This document shows positions 1 through 9,391 of a DNA stretch of 64,000 nt, in pieces; the stretch's first letter is position 1, and each line of letters starts with the position of its first letter. The notes under the pieces are model-generated. The model saw only the letters and a list, made by a program, of their open reading frames with translations. It was not told the DNA's origin and did not search any database. The position numbers and the translations under genes were made by a program. The stretch covers positions 80,540-144,539 of the forward strand of contig NZ_BBPM01000013.1 of assembly GCF_000787775.1 (NCBI RefSeq). The letters are read 5' to 3'. The DNA is from Streptacidiphilus carbonis. GTDB lineage: Bacteria > Actinomycetota > Actinomycetes > Streptomycetales > Streptomycetaceae.

Positions 1-569
1 GCGCCCGCGTCGAGGACCTGGTCCAGGTTCGAGGCGTCGATCCCGCCGATGGCGAACCAGGGGCGGGTCGGAGCCTGCTTGGCCGTGTAGGAGACCAGGT
101 CCAGGCCGGGGGCGTGCCGTCCCGGCTTGGTGGGGGTGGGCCAGACCGGCCCGGTGCAGAAGTAGTCGACGCCGGGTTCGACCGCCGCGGCGTCCACCTC
201 GGACTCGGCGTGGCAGGACCGGCCGATCAGCACGTCCTCACCGAGGACCGCCCGCGCGGCGGCCACCGGCAGGTCGTCCTGGCCGAGGTGGAGGACGTCC
301 GGGCGGGCCGCGTGGGCGACGTCCGCGCGGTCGTTGACGGCGAGCAGCCGCCCGTGGCGCCGGCACGCGTCGCTGAAGACCTCCAGCGCCGCCAGCTCCT
401 GCCGGGCCTCCAGGCCCTTGTCCCGCAGCTGGACGATGTCCACGCCGCCGGCCAGCACCGCGTCCAGGAACTCGGGGAGGTCCCCCTGCTCCCGGCGGGC
501 GTCGGTGCACAGGTAGAGCCGGGCGTCGTCGAGCGCGCTCCGCATCGACGCGGCGGACGAACGGCTCAC
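1..569 (-). CDS. thiE: Thiamine phosphate synthase ThiE (3' part outside window)
   Basis: Joins hydroxymethylpyrimidine diphosphate and thiazole phosphate to give thiamine phosphate in the cytoplasm. The reading frame shows TIM-barrel signatures of the family: YLCTD near the N-terminus, [49 protein letters not shown] and FAIGGID. The C-terminal end lies beyond base 1, so the gene is cut by the window. I chose the GTG at 569 because its first bases overlap the TGA stop of the upstream gene (GTGA), a usual coupling in this genome; an ATG at 545 is an alternative. It lies leftward of the TPP riboswitch-thiOSG operon, on the opposite strand, so it is probably not under that riboswitch. Confidence 0.93.
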   Translation of the reverse strand, partial: MSRSSAASMRSALDDARLYLCTDARREQGDLPEFLDAVLAGGVDIVQLRDKGLEARQELAALEVFSDACRRHGRLLAVNDRADVAHAARPDVLHLGQDDLPVAAARAVLGEDVLIGRSCHAESEVDAAAVEPGVDYFCTGPVWPTPTKPGRHAPGLDLVSYTAKQAPTRPWFAIGGIDASNLDQVLDAG

Positions 570-955
570 AGGGCCATCGCCTGGGCCCGGCGCTTGACCT
601 CCGTGCCGCGGTTCTCGTTCATGGCCTGGGCCGGGGTGCCGGGCAGCGAGGGGTCCTCGGTGAACAGCCACTCCAGGATCTCCTCGTCGGTGAACCCGGA
701 GTCGTGCATCAGGGTCAGTAGGCCGCAGATGCCCTTCACGGTGCCGTTGGGGCCGATGAAGGCGGCGGGCACCATCAGGGCGTTGTTCTCACCGCGGCGG
801 ACGGCGAGGATGGTGCCGTCGTCGACGAGACGCCGCACCTTGGTCACCACCACCCCCCACTGCTCGGCGATGTCGGGGATGTTCATCCACGCGGGAATCA
901 GGGCGTCAATCTTGGGATCAATCTGGCTCACGCCTTCAAGACTGCCATCCCGCAC
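566..955 (-). CDS. Rv2175c-family DNA-binding protein
   Basis: A 129-residue protein with an N-terminal helix-turn-helix-like segment ([22 protein letters not shown]), then a short wing ([19 protein letters not shown]) and a helical C-terminal part with DEEILEWLF. This matches the small actinobacterial Rv2175c family as I know it, whose mycobacterial member is a substrate of a PknL-type kinase. Its target DNA here is unknown. The start is uncertain: GTG at 955, or an in-frame GTG at 931 giving [13 protein letters not shown]. The stop overlaps thiE by four bases, so the two are probably co-transcribed. Confidence 0.8.
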   Translation of the reverse strand: MRDGSLEGVSQIDPKIDALIPAWMNIPDIAEQWGVVVTKVRRLVDDGTILAVRRGENNALMVPAAFIGPNGTVKGICGLLTLMHDSGFTDEEILEWLFTEDPSLPGTPAQAMNENRGTEVKRRAQAMAL

Positions 956-970
956 CGCCTCCGCGCACCA

Positions 971-2185
971 TCAGGAGCGGACGGCGGCCTTCAGCTGGAC
1001 GGACGGGTCGGCCGCGAGCGCCGGGTCGAGCGGGGTGCCGCGTTCCAGGAGTCGGCGGCCCTGGGCCAGGTCGCGGGGGCGGTCCACGGCCAGCAGCGCC
1101 ACCGGGGCGCCGTCGCGCAGCCAGATCGCGCCCCAGCTCCTGTCCGCCGGGTCCCCGCGGTGCAGCAGCTCGTCGTCCGGGCCGTGGTGCCCGGCGTACT
1201 GGACCATGCGGCCGAACTGCTGGGACCAGAAGTACGGCACCGGGTCGTACGCCTGGTCGGCCCCCAGCGCGTTGGCGGCGGCCGCCCTCGCGCCCTGCAC
1301 CGCGTTGTCCCAGTGGTGCACCATCAGCCGGGTGCCGTAGCGGGCGGACGGGAAGGAGGCGCAGTCGCCCACGGCGAGCACCCCGTCGGCCGAGGCCCGC
1401 AGCCGGTCGTCGGCCGCGACCGCGCCCCGGTCGTCCAGGACGATGCCGGAGCCGTCCAGCCAGCCGGTGTCGGGGCGGGCGCCGACGCCGACCACCACCG
1501 CGTCCGCGCCCAGCTCGGTGCCGTCGGTGAGCAGCACGGTCGCGCCGGGGTCGCCCTCCAGCCGGACGTCGCCGTCGACGATCCCGCCGACCGCGGCGCT
1601 GGTCCGCAGGTCCACGCCGGCCTCGGCGTACCAGCCGCGCATCGCCTCGCCGACCCCGGCGGGGAGCGCGCCCGCCAGCGGCACCGGCGCCGCCTCGACC
1701 ACGGTGACCTCGCAGCCCAGCTGCCGGGCCACGGTGGCCGCCTCGGCTCCGATCCAGCCGGCCCCCACGACCACGATCCTGGCCCCGGGGCGCAGTGCGC
1801 CCTTGAGTGCCACGGCGTCGTCGTGGGTGCGCAGCAGATGCGTCCGGGCCGACTGGCCCGGCAGGGTGACCGGGCTGGCGCCGGTGGCCAGCACCAGCCG
1901 GTCGTAGGCCAGCTCCCCGGCGTCGGTGCGCAGCAGGCGGGCTTCGGCGTCCAGCCCGGCGGCCCGGCTGCCGAGCCGCAGCTCGATGCCCTGGCCTGCG
2001 AAATCGATGTCGAAGCGGGAGTGCTCGGCCTTCCCCAGCAGCACGTCCTTGGACAGCGGCGGCCGGTCGTAGGGCTGGTGCGGCTCCGCGCCCAGCAGCA
2101 GCACCTCACCGTCGTATCCCCGCTCACGCAGGGCCACCGCTGTCTGCACCCCGGCCATCCCGGCTCCGACCACGACGATCCGCAT
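971..2185 (-). CDS. NAD(P)/FAD-dependent oxidoreductase, ferredoxin-reductase type
   Basis: A 404-residue flavoprotein with two dinucleotide-binding folds: FAD site VVVGAGMAGVQTA at the N-terminus and NAD site VVVGAGWIGAEAA near residue 143. A later GVLAVGDCASF motif is the second FAD contact. The architecture (Pyr_redox_2 plus a C-terminal reductase domain) is that of rubredoxin/ferredoxin reductases; the electron acceptor cannot be told. The ATG at 2185 has no Shine-Dalgarno sequence but is preceded six bases upstream by a TAGAGT hexamer, suggesting a leaderless transcript. It is divergent from the TPP riboswitch operon. Confidence 0.85.
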   Translation of the reverse strand: MRIVVVGAGMAGVQTAVALRERGYDGEVLLLGAEPHQPYDRPPLSKDVLLGKAEHSRFDIDFAGQGIELRLGSRAAGLDAEARLLRTDAGELAYDRLVLATGASPVTLPGQSARTHLLRTHDDAVALKGALRPGARIVVVGAGWIGAEAATVARQLGCEVTVVEAAPVPLAGALPAGVGEAMRGWYAEAGVDLRTSAAVGGIVDGDVRLEGDPGATVLLTDGTELGADAVVVGVGARPDTGWLDGSGIVLDDRGAVAADDRLRASADGVLAVGDCASFPSARYGTRLMVHHWDNAVQGARAAAANALGADQAYDPVPYFWSQQFGRMVQYAGHHGPDDELLHRGDPADRSWGAIWLRDGAPVALLAVDRPRDLAQGRRLLERGTPLDPALAADPSVQLKAAVRS

Positions 2186-2191
2186 CCCGTC

Positions 2192-2197
2192 ACTCTA
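2192..2197 (-). promoter_or_regulatory. Candidate -10 box for leaderless FAD oxidoreductase mRNA
   Basis: TAGAGT on the minus strand, six bases before the ATG at 2185. No purine-rich ribosome binding site lies between them, so transcription would begin at or next to the start codon. No convincing -35 was seen. Confidence 0.4.
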
Positions 2198-2232
2198 GGG
2201 CGCAGCGGCCGCGACTACAGTTGGGGGGTAAT

Positions 2233-2337
2233 CCACGGGAGCCCGGCGTACCGGGCTGAGAGGGAGGCAGCAGGGGCGTACCGCGCTCCCGGCCTCCGAC
2301 CGTCCGAACCTGATCCGGGTCATGCCGGCGAAGGGAG
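2233..2337 (+). promoter_or_regulatory. TPP riboswitch (THI element)
   Basis: The two conserved THI-box blocks are present: CCGGGCTGAGAGG around 2252 and GAACCTGATCCGGGTCATGCC around 2306, followed by GGCGAAGGGA. The paired P1 ends are CCACGGGA-like at the start and GGGA at the end. It ends ten bases before the thiO GTG at 2347, so control of translation start is likely. A TACAGT hexamer at 2216-2221 could be the promoter -10. Confidence 0.95.
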
Positions 2338-2346
2338 TGGGCAGCT

Positions 2347-3536
2347 GTGCCACGTACCAACGCGTCGGACCCCGCGCCGGACGTCCTGATCGTCGGCGGC
2401 GGGATCATCGGCCTGGCCACCGCCTGGCGGACGGCCCAGCGCGGCCTGTCCGTCACCGTGCTGGACCCCGATCCGGGTCGCGGGGCCAACCAGGTCGCCG
2501 CCGGGATGCTGGCGCCGGTCACCGAGCTCCAGTACGGCGAAGAGGACCTGCTGCGGCTCGGCATCGCCTCCAATGAGCGCTACGCCGACTTCGCCGCCGA
2601 GCTGACCGCCGCCTCGGGCCTGTCCACCGGCTACCGCGCCTGCGGCACCCTGGCCGCGGCGCTGGACGCCGACGACCGGGCCGAGCTGCGCGAGGTGCAC
2701 GCGTTCCAGCAGCGGCTGGGCCTGGAGGCCCAGTGGCTCACCGGGCGCGAGTGCCGCCGGTTGGAGCCCATGCTGGCCCCCTCGGTCCGCGGCGGGCTGC
2801 TGGTGACCGGCGACCACCAGGTGGACGGGCGGCGGCTGGGCGCGGCGCTGCTGGCCGCCTGTACCGCGGCCGGGGTGCGGCTGCACCGCTCCCGGGCCGC
2901 CCGGATCGAGCTGACGGACGCCCAGGACCGGGTGGTGGGCGCGCTGGCCGAGGACGGCACCCGGCTGGCCGCCGGGCAGACCGTGCTGGCGGCGGGCAGC
3001 TGGTCCGGGGAGGTACCCGGCCTGCCGCCGGCCGCGCGGCTGCCGGTCCGTCCGGTCAAGGGCCAGATCCTGCGGCTGCGGATGACCACCACCACCGGCG
3101 CGCCGCTGCCCGGCGGCCCGTTCCTGTCCCGCAACCTCCGCGCCGTGGTCCGCGGTGTGCACCTCTACCTGGTGCCGCGCGAGGACGGCGAGCTGGTGGT
3201 CGGCGCCACCATGGAGGAGCAGGGCTTCGACACCGCCGTCACCGCCGGCGGGGTCTACGAGCTGCTGCGGGACGCCCACGAGCTGGTCCCCGGCATCACC
3301 GAGCTGCCGCTCGCGGAGACCGGCGCCGGGCTGCGGCCCGGCACCCCCGACAACGCCCCGCTGCTGGGACCGACCGCCCTGCCCGGCCTGGTCGCGGCCA
3401 CCGGGCACCACCGCAACGGCGTGCTGCTGACCCCGGTCACCGCCGACGCCGTCTCCGCCTACCTGGCCACCGGCGTGCTGCCGGCCGAGGCCGCCCCGTT
3501 CACCCCCGCCCGCTTCTCCCTGATGGAGGCCAGCTC

Positions 3537-3540
<4 letters not shown>
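2347..3540 (+). CDS. thiO: Glycine oxidase ThiO
   Basis: A FAD-dependent amine oxidase of 397 residues (DAO fold) that oxidises glycine to the imine used in thiazole formation. It shows the N-terminal dinucleotide site VLIVGGGIIGLATAWR, the family stretch GANQVAAGMLAP, and C-terminal TGHHRNGVLLTPVTA near the flavin. The GTG start at 2347 follows directly on the TPP riboswitch. Its TGA overlaps the ATG of thiS (ATGA), so thiO, thiS and thiG form one translationally coupled operon. Confidence 0.95.
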
Positions 3541-4557
<1,017 letters not shown>

Positions 4558-4573
4558 AGTGACACTGGTCACT
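4558..4573. promoter_or_regulatory. Candidate Crp-type operator upstream of PASTA kinase
   Basis: Inverted repeat AGTGAC-ACTG-GTCACT directly after the thiG stop. It fits the GTG-N6-GNCAC pattern I recall for streptomycete Crp. Its centre is about 83 bases before the kinase start at 4649. Two similar sites lie at 40410 and 48053. Confidence 0.4.
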
Positions 4574-4635
4574 CAGTCCTTACCGTCCGGCAACAACTCG
4601 GCCGTCGGTGCGCCCGAAGCCGCCCCCGGGGCCCG

Positions 4636-4641
4636 TAAACT
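4636..4641 (+). promoter_or_regulatory. Candidate -10 box for leaderless PASTA kinase mRNA
   Basis: TAAACT seven bases before the ATG at 4649, with no Shine-Dalgarno sequence in between. The -35 position carries no good match. Confidence 0.35.
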
Positions 4642-4648
4642 CCGTTGA

Positions 4649-6553
4649 ATGGACACGACCCTGCACGACCCCCTTCTCGGGCGGCTGCTCGACGCCCGCT
4701 ACCGGGTCGAACAGCGGATCGCCGTGGGCGGTATGGCCACCGTCTACCGGGGGCTGGACACCCGGCTGGAGCGGGTCGTCGCGCTCAAGGTGATGCATCC
4801 GGGGATGGCCGGCGACCCCGAGTTCACCTCGCGGTTCATCCGCGAGGCCAAGGCCGTGGCGCGGCTGTCGCACCCCAACGTGGTGAACGTGTTCGACCAG
4901 GGCCAGGACGGCGACGCCGTGTTCCTGGCCATGGAGTACGTCCCCGGCTGGACCCTGCGCGACCTGATGCGGGACCGCGGCGCGCTGGCGCCGCGCACCG
5001 TGCTGGACATCCTGGAGCCGATCCTGGCCGGGCTCGGCGCCGCGCACCGGGCCGGCCTGGTGCACCGGGACGTCAAACCGGAGAACGTGCTGCTGACCGA
5101 GGACGGCCGGGTCAAGGTCACCGACTTCGGCCTGGTCCGGGCCGTCAGCGGGGAGAGCCAGGCGACGGCCGGTCAGGTCATGGGCACCGTCTCCTACTTG
5201 GCTCCGGAGCAGATCGAGCAGGGCCCCATCGACCCGCGCACCGACGTGTACGCGTGCGGGATCCTGCTGTTCGAAATGCTGACCGGCGCCAAGCCCCACA
5301 CCGGCGACAGCCCCATGCAGGTCGTCTACCAGCACATCAGCACGGACGTGCCGGCGCCTTCGACGCTGGTGCCCGGACTGGCGCCGCAGCTCGACGCCAT
5401 AACGACGGCGGCCGCCTCCCGGGACGCCGCCCGCCGCCCCGCCGACGCCGTGGCCCTGCTCGCCGCGCTGCAGCACATCCGCCGCGGCCTGTCCCCCGCC
5501 CAGTTGGACGCCGAGCCCGGACTGCCCTACCACGGCGGCGGGCAGCAACAGCCCATCGAGCGCACCAGCATCATGCGCGAGCTGCCGCCGGACCTGGTGA
5601 TGCCCCGGCGCACCCCGCCGGAGGAGCGCTGGGCCCCGCCGCCGCCCCGGGCCTCCCGGCGGCCGCAGCGGCGGCGGCGCCGCTGGGTGGTGCCCGCGGT
5701 GGTGGTGCTGGTGGTCGGACTGGTCGCAGGCGGCGCGACCTGGGCCCTGGACGGCCTCTACATGCAGATGCCCAGCGTGCTCGGCCAGCCCCGGGCCCAG
5801 GCGGTGCAGACGCTGCAGAGCGACGGCCTGACCGTGAACGTCACCCAGGACTTCAGCAGCACCGTCGCCGGCGGCAAGGTGATCAGCAGCAACCCCGGCG
5901 TGGGCACCAGGATCCGCAAGGACGCCACGGTGACCCTGGACGTCTCCAAGGGCCCCGACCGGCCGGCCGTCCCGGACGTCACCGGCAAGCCGCAGTCCAC
6001 GGCCGAGCAGACGATCAAGGACGCCGGACTCGCCGTGGGCCAGGTGAGCCAGCAGCCGAGCGACAGCGTCGCCCAGGGCGACGTGATCAGCACCGACCCG
6101 GCGGTCGGAACCAAGGAGCAGCCCGGCACCGTGGTCAACCTGGTGGTCAGCTACGGCGCCCAGCCGGTGTCGCTGCCGAACGTGGTCGGCGAGTCGGTGG
6201 ACCAGGCCACCTCCGACCTCCAGGACGCCGGGTTCAACGTCCAGCTCGACCCCAACCAGGTCTACTCCGCGAACGCGGACGCCGGCGCCGTGGCCGCGCA
6301 GAGCCCCGACGGCGACACCGCGTCCAAGGGCACCACGGTGACCCTGACCGTCTCCAAGGGACCGCAGCAGTCCACCGTCCCGGACGTGACCGGGCAGAGC
6401 GAGAAGGACGCCAGGAAGACGCTGCAGGGCGCGGGCTTCCAGGTGCAGACGATCAAGCTCAACCCGTTCGGCAACGCCACCGTGCACAACCAGAGCCCGG
6501 GCGGGAACTCGCAGGCGGCGCAGGGCAGCAAGGTCACCATCTGGGTGTACTGA
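4649..6553 (+). CDS. Transmembrane Ser/Thr protein kinase with four PASTA domains (PknB type)
   Basis: Likely a cell-envelope sensor kinase. Residues about 18-280 are a Hanks kinase: glycine loop IAVGGMATVYRG, ATP lysine K47 (VALKVMH), catalytic loop HRDVKPENVLL, DFG in VTDFGLVRA and APE-equivalent LAPEQIEQG. A basic patch (RRPQRRRRRW) precedes one membrane span (VVPAVVVLVVGLVAGGA) near residue 350. The outside part holds four PASTA repeats, each with a DVTG/NVVG-type opening, that in this family bind peptidoglycan fragments or lipid II. The N-terminus faces the cytoplasm. Total 634 residues, usual for the class. It is monocistronic as far as I can see. Confidence 0.95.
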   Translation: MDTTLHDPLLGRLLDARYRVEQRIAVGGMATVYRGLDTRLERVVALKVMHPGMAGDPEFTSRFIREAKAVARLSHPNVVNVFDQGQDGDAVFLAMEYVPGWTLRDLMRDRGALAPRTVLDILEPILAGLGAAHRAGLVHRDVKPENVLLTEDGRVKVTDFGLVRAVSGESQATAGQVMGTVSYLAPEQIEQGPIDPRTDVYACGILLFEMLTGAKPHTGDSPMQVVYQHISTDVPAPSTLVPGLAPQLDAITTAAASRDAARRPADAVALLAALQHIRRGLSPAQLDAEPGLPYHGGGQQQPIERTSIMRELPPDLVMPRRTPPEERWAPPPPRASRRPQRRRRRWVVPAVVVLVVGLVAGGATWALDGLYMQMPSVLGQPRAQAVQTLQSDGLTVNVTQDFSSTVAGGKVISSNPGVGTRIRKDATVTLDVSKGPDRPAVPDVTGKPQSTAEQTIKDAGLAVGQVSQQPSDSVAQGDVISTDPAVGTKEQPGTVVNLVVSYGAQPVSLPNVVGESVDQATSDLQDAGFNVQLDPNQVYSANADAGAVAAQSPDGDTASKGTTVTLTVSKGPQQSTVPDVTGQSEKDARKTLQGAGFQVQTIKLNPFGNATVHNQSPGGNSQAAQGSKVTIWVY

Positions 6554-6649
6554 TCCGGTCGTGCCGGTCCGGCCGAACCGGACAGCCTGTATCGATGTGG
6601 GCGGCCCCGCCGACAGTTCGTCCGAGGTCCCTCCGTAGACTCCGTGCGC

Positions 6650-7354
6650 ATGACCTCACCTGTGACGGCCGATCTCTTCGACACCATGGCGACCATGCGG
6701 GCCATGCGCCGGCTGAGTGCCGAACCGGTGCCGGCCGAACTGCTGGAAAAGCTCGTCCAGGCGGCCGTCTACGGTCCGAGTGGTCACAACGCCCAGGACT
6801 ACCAGTACGTGCTGGTCACCGACCGCGAGGTGATGACCAGGCTGGCCCCGCTCTGGGCCCGCTGCGTGGACGCCTACCTGGCCTCCGCGGGCCGCACCGT
6901 CCCCGCGCCGATGGACGAGGGCGCGTACGAGCGGATGCGCGCCGCGATCGAGTACCAGCGCGACCACTTCACCGACATCCCGGCGCTCATCATCCCCTGC
7001 TACCGCTCCCCCAAGGGCCAGGCCGACCTGGACGGCCTGCGCGGCATGGTCGCCACCCTCGGCACCGCGGGGCTCGGCCGGCTCGCCGCCCGGGGCGGCC
7101 GGTTCAGCCTGCTCGCCGAGGCCTCCAGCGTGTACCCGGGCATCCAGAACCTGCTGCTGGCCGCCCGCGGCCTGGGGCTGGGAGCGAATCTGACGATCTG
7201 GCACCTGCTGCTGGAACGCGAGTGGAAGGCCGCACTGGGCATTCCCTCCGACATCCACACCTTCGGCATCATCCCGGTCGGCTGGCCCCTGGGCCGCTTC
7301 GGCCCGGTCCGCCGCCGCCCCCTCGCCGACGTCCTCCACCGCGACCGCTGGTAG
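6650..7354 (+). CDS. Nitroreductase family protein
   Basis: A 234-residue FMN-binding nitroreductase-fold protein. It shows the N-terminal motif TMRAMRRLSAEPVP, followed by LLEKLVQAAVYGPSGHNAQD for the FMN phosphate, and C-terminal NLLLAARGLGLGANL and IIPVGWPLGRFGPVRRRPL, the family's closing FMN contacts. Its substrate is unknown. I start it at ATG 6650, eight bases after a TAGACT hexamer (6636-6641), which suggests a leaderless mRNA; a GTG two codons earlier is possible. Confidence 0.88.
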   Translation: MTSPVTADLFDTMATMRAMRRLSAEPVPAELLEKLVQAAVYGPSGHNAQDYQYVLVTDREVMTRLAPLWARCVDAYLASAGRTVPAPMDEGAYERMRAAIEYQRDHFTDIPALIIPCYRSPKGQADLDGLRGMVATLGTAGLGRLAARGGRFSLLAEASSVYPGIQNLLLAARGLGLGANLTIWHLLLEREWKAALGIPSDIHTFGIIPVGWPLGRFGPVRRRPLADVLHRDRW

Positions 7355-7370
7355 CTGCGGCGTGTGCCTG

Positions 7371-7469
7371 GCTCGTCGCGCAGTTCCCCCGCACCCCCGG
7401 GGTAGGTGCAACTTGCTCACGGCGGGCCAGTTGCAGCCCCTGGTGGCGCGGGGAACTGCGCGACAAGCC
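7371..7469. repeat. Palindromic intergenic element, copy 1
   Basis: Left arm TCGCGCAGTTCCCCCGCACC and right arm GGCGCGGGGAACTGCGCGACAAGCC are inverted copies, with an inner stem GCAACT/AGTTGC and a long loop between. The right flank continues with CTACGGTCCGCAGCCGAAG, which also occurs beside copy 4. It lies between the convergent nitroreductase and acetyltransferase genes. Confidence 0.9.
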
Positions 7470-7495
7470 GCCTACGGTCCGCAGCCGAAGACCCG

Positions 7496-8035
7496 TCAGC
7501 CACGGTTGAGGCGGTGGACGACGGTGACACCGGACTCCGCGGGGGCGCCGCCCCGTTCCGCGTCGGGTTCCCGGGAGACGACGGTGAAGCCGAGGCGGCC
7601 GGGAACGGCCCCACTCGCGGTGTTGGCCTCGTCGTGGTGGATTTCCACATGCGTGGTCGCCGGCAGGGCGAAGGCGGCTTCGACCAGCGCGGCCACGGCC
7701 ATGGTGACCAGGCCGCGGCCGGTCCAGCCGGGGTGGATCCAGTAGCCGATCTCGAAGCCGCCGGGGCCGATCCGCCGCATCAGGCTGCACGAGCCGACGG
7801 GCACCCCGTCGCTGACGATCACGTAGTCGTAGGCCGTGCCGGACGCCCAGTCCTTCTGAGCCCGGATCAGATGGTCCTCCAGCGACTCCCGGGTGTAACC
7901 GGACGCCCAGGCCATCCACGGCAGCAGGTGCTCCAGCGACTCGACGACGACGCGGTGCTGCTCGTCGGCGTCGTCGAGGCGCTTGCGGCGCAGCTCGACC
8001 CGGTCGTGGGTGAGTGTCTCGGCGGGGTGTTCCAT
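7496..8035 (-). CDS. GNAT N-acetyltransferase, RimJ/RimL-like
   Basis: A 179-residue protein with the RimL-type layout: ELRRKRLDDADE at the start, GSCSLMRRIGPGGFEIGYWIHPGWTGRGLVTMAVAALVEAAF containing the acetyl-CoA loop (about residues 95-130), and VEIHHDEANTASGAVPGRLGF. The loop GWTGRGL fits the Q/RxxGxG/A pattern. The acceptor (a protein N-terminus or small molecule) cannot be told. It is convergent with the nitroreductase across repeat copy 1. Confidence 0.85.
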   Translation of the reverse strand: MEHPAETLTHDRVELRRKRLDDADEQHRVVVESLEHLLPWMAWASGYTRESLEDHLIRAQKDWASGTAYDYVIVSDGVPVGSCSLMRRIGPGGFEIGYWIHPGWTGRGLVTMAVAALVEAAFALPATTHVEIHHDEANTASGAVPGRLGFTVVSREPDAERGGAPAESGVTVVHRLNRG

Positions 8036-8077
8036 GAACCGATCCTGGCCATCCGGCCGGACCCCGGCAAACGGATT

Positions 8078-8716
8078 TCAGAGCTCGGGGCCGTCGCCCG
8101 GAGCCTCCTGGTAGGAGTACCGCTGCTCGGACCAGGGGTCGCCGATGTTGTGGTAGCCGCGCTCCTCCCAGAAGCCGCGGCGGTCGGCGGTCATGTACTC
8201 GATGCCGCGGACCCACTTGGGGCCCTTCCAGGCGTAGAGGTGGGGCACCACCAGGCGGACCGGGAAGCCGTGCTCGACGGTGAGCGGGTCGCCGTTGCGG
8301 TGGGTGGCGAAGATCGCGGAGTCGTCGGCGAAGTCCAGCAGCCGCAGATTGGAACTGAAGCCGTACTCGGCCCACACCATCACATGGGTGACTTCGGGGG
8401 CCGGCGGGGCGAGCTCGAGAACGGTCGCCGTGGAGACCCCGCCCCAGCGGCTCCCCAGCATGCTGAACCGGGTGACGCAGTGCAGGTCCGCCGTGACCGC
8501 GGATCTGGGCAGGGTCATGAAACCCTCGTGGTCCCAGCTGTGCTTCTCCCCGGAGGCCGTTGCTCCGAATACCTGGAACTCCCAGGTCAACGGCTTGAAC
8601 CGGGGAACCGGGCCATAGTGCAGAACCGGCCAGCCGCGCTGCAGGCGCTGCCCCGGCGGAAGCTCCTCCGCACCGGGCTCAAGGGCCCTGGCCTGCTCGT
8701 TCTCTGACTGACCCAT
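8078..8716 (-). CDS. Sulfite-oxidase-like molybdopterin oxidoreductase (soluble)
   Basis: A 212-residue protein of the sulfite oxidase/MsrP molybdopterin fold. The molybdenum-ligand cysteine is C80 in DLHCVTRFS; other family signatures are WGGVSTATVLE, NLRLLDFADD, HGFPVRLVVPHLYAWKGPKWVRGIEYM and YHNIGDPW. There is no Tat signal or transmembrane segment, unlike MsrP, so it is probably cytoplasmic, and no haem domain is present. The substrate is unknown. It is divergent from bacterioferritin. Confidence 0.88.
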   Translation of the reverse strand: MGQSENEQARALEPGAEELPPGQRLQRGWPVLHYGPVPRFKPLTWEFQVFGATASGEKHSWDHEGFMTLPRSAVTADLHCVTRFSMLGSRWGGVSTATVLELAPPAPEVTHVMVWAEYGFSSNLRLLDFADDSAIFATHRNGDPLTVEHGFPVRLVVPHLYAWKGPKWVRGIEYMTADRRGFWEERGYHNIGDPWSEQRYSYQEAPGDGPEL

Positions 8717-8852
8717 ATCCCCATGGTGACAGATCCAGCCGTTGCGGACGCACCGGGTGTGTCGAAGGCGAGTGTGACCTTACTGGAACTCGCCCCTCCG
8801 CAGTGGAACGATGCGCGGGACCGTCTTGAGCGGCATAGAAAGGGTACGAACG

Positions 8853-9332
8853 ATGCAGGGCGACCCCGAGGTCATCGAGTTCCTCAATGAGCAGCTGACC
8901 GCCGAACTGACCGCGATCAATCAATACTTTCTGCACTACAAGATGCAGGAGAACTTCGGCTGGACCAAGCTCGCCAGGTACACCCGCTCCGAGTCCATCG
9001 ACGAGATGAAGCACGCGGAGATCCTCACCGACCGGATCCTCTTCCTGGAGGGGCTGCCCAACTACCAGCGGCTGTTCCACATCAGGGTCGGCCAGACCGT
9101 CGGCGAGATGTTCCAGGCCGACCGCCAGGTCGAGGTCGAGGCGATCGACCGGCTGCGCCGCGGCATCGTGGTCATGCGCGCCAAGGGCGACGTCACCTCC
9201 GCCAACATCTTCGAGGACATCCTCAAGGACGAGGAGCACCACATCGACTACCTGGACACCCAGCTCGAACTGCTGGAGAAGCTGGGCGAACCGCTCTACA
9301 TCCAGTCGCTGATCGAGCAGCCCAGCAGCTAG
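8853..9332 (+). CDS. bfr: Bacterioferritin
   Basis: Haem-containing ferritin that oxidises and stores iron in a 24-subunit shell. At 159 residues from ATG 8853 (AAAGGG eight bases before it) it has the standard length. All diiron ligands are in register: E18, Y25, E51, H54, E94, E127 and H130, and the haem ligand M52 is present. An upstream in-frame start at 8811 would add 14 residues and is unlikely. Its partner ferredoxin (11063) is separated by one unknown gene on the other strand orientation. Confidence 0.97.
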   Translation: MQGDPEVIEFLNEQLTAELTAINQYFLHYKMQENFGWTKLARYTRSESIDEMKHAEILTDRILFLEGLPNYQRLFHIRVGQTVGEMFQADRQVEVEAIDRLRRGIVVMRAKGDVTSANIFEDILKDEEHHIDYLDTQLELLEKLGEPLYIQSLIEQPSS

Positions 9333-9391
9333 GGGTCCGCGTCCAGCCTGGGCCGTCCATGCTGGTGGGGGCCTATTGGGAGGGAACTGCT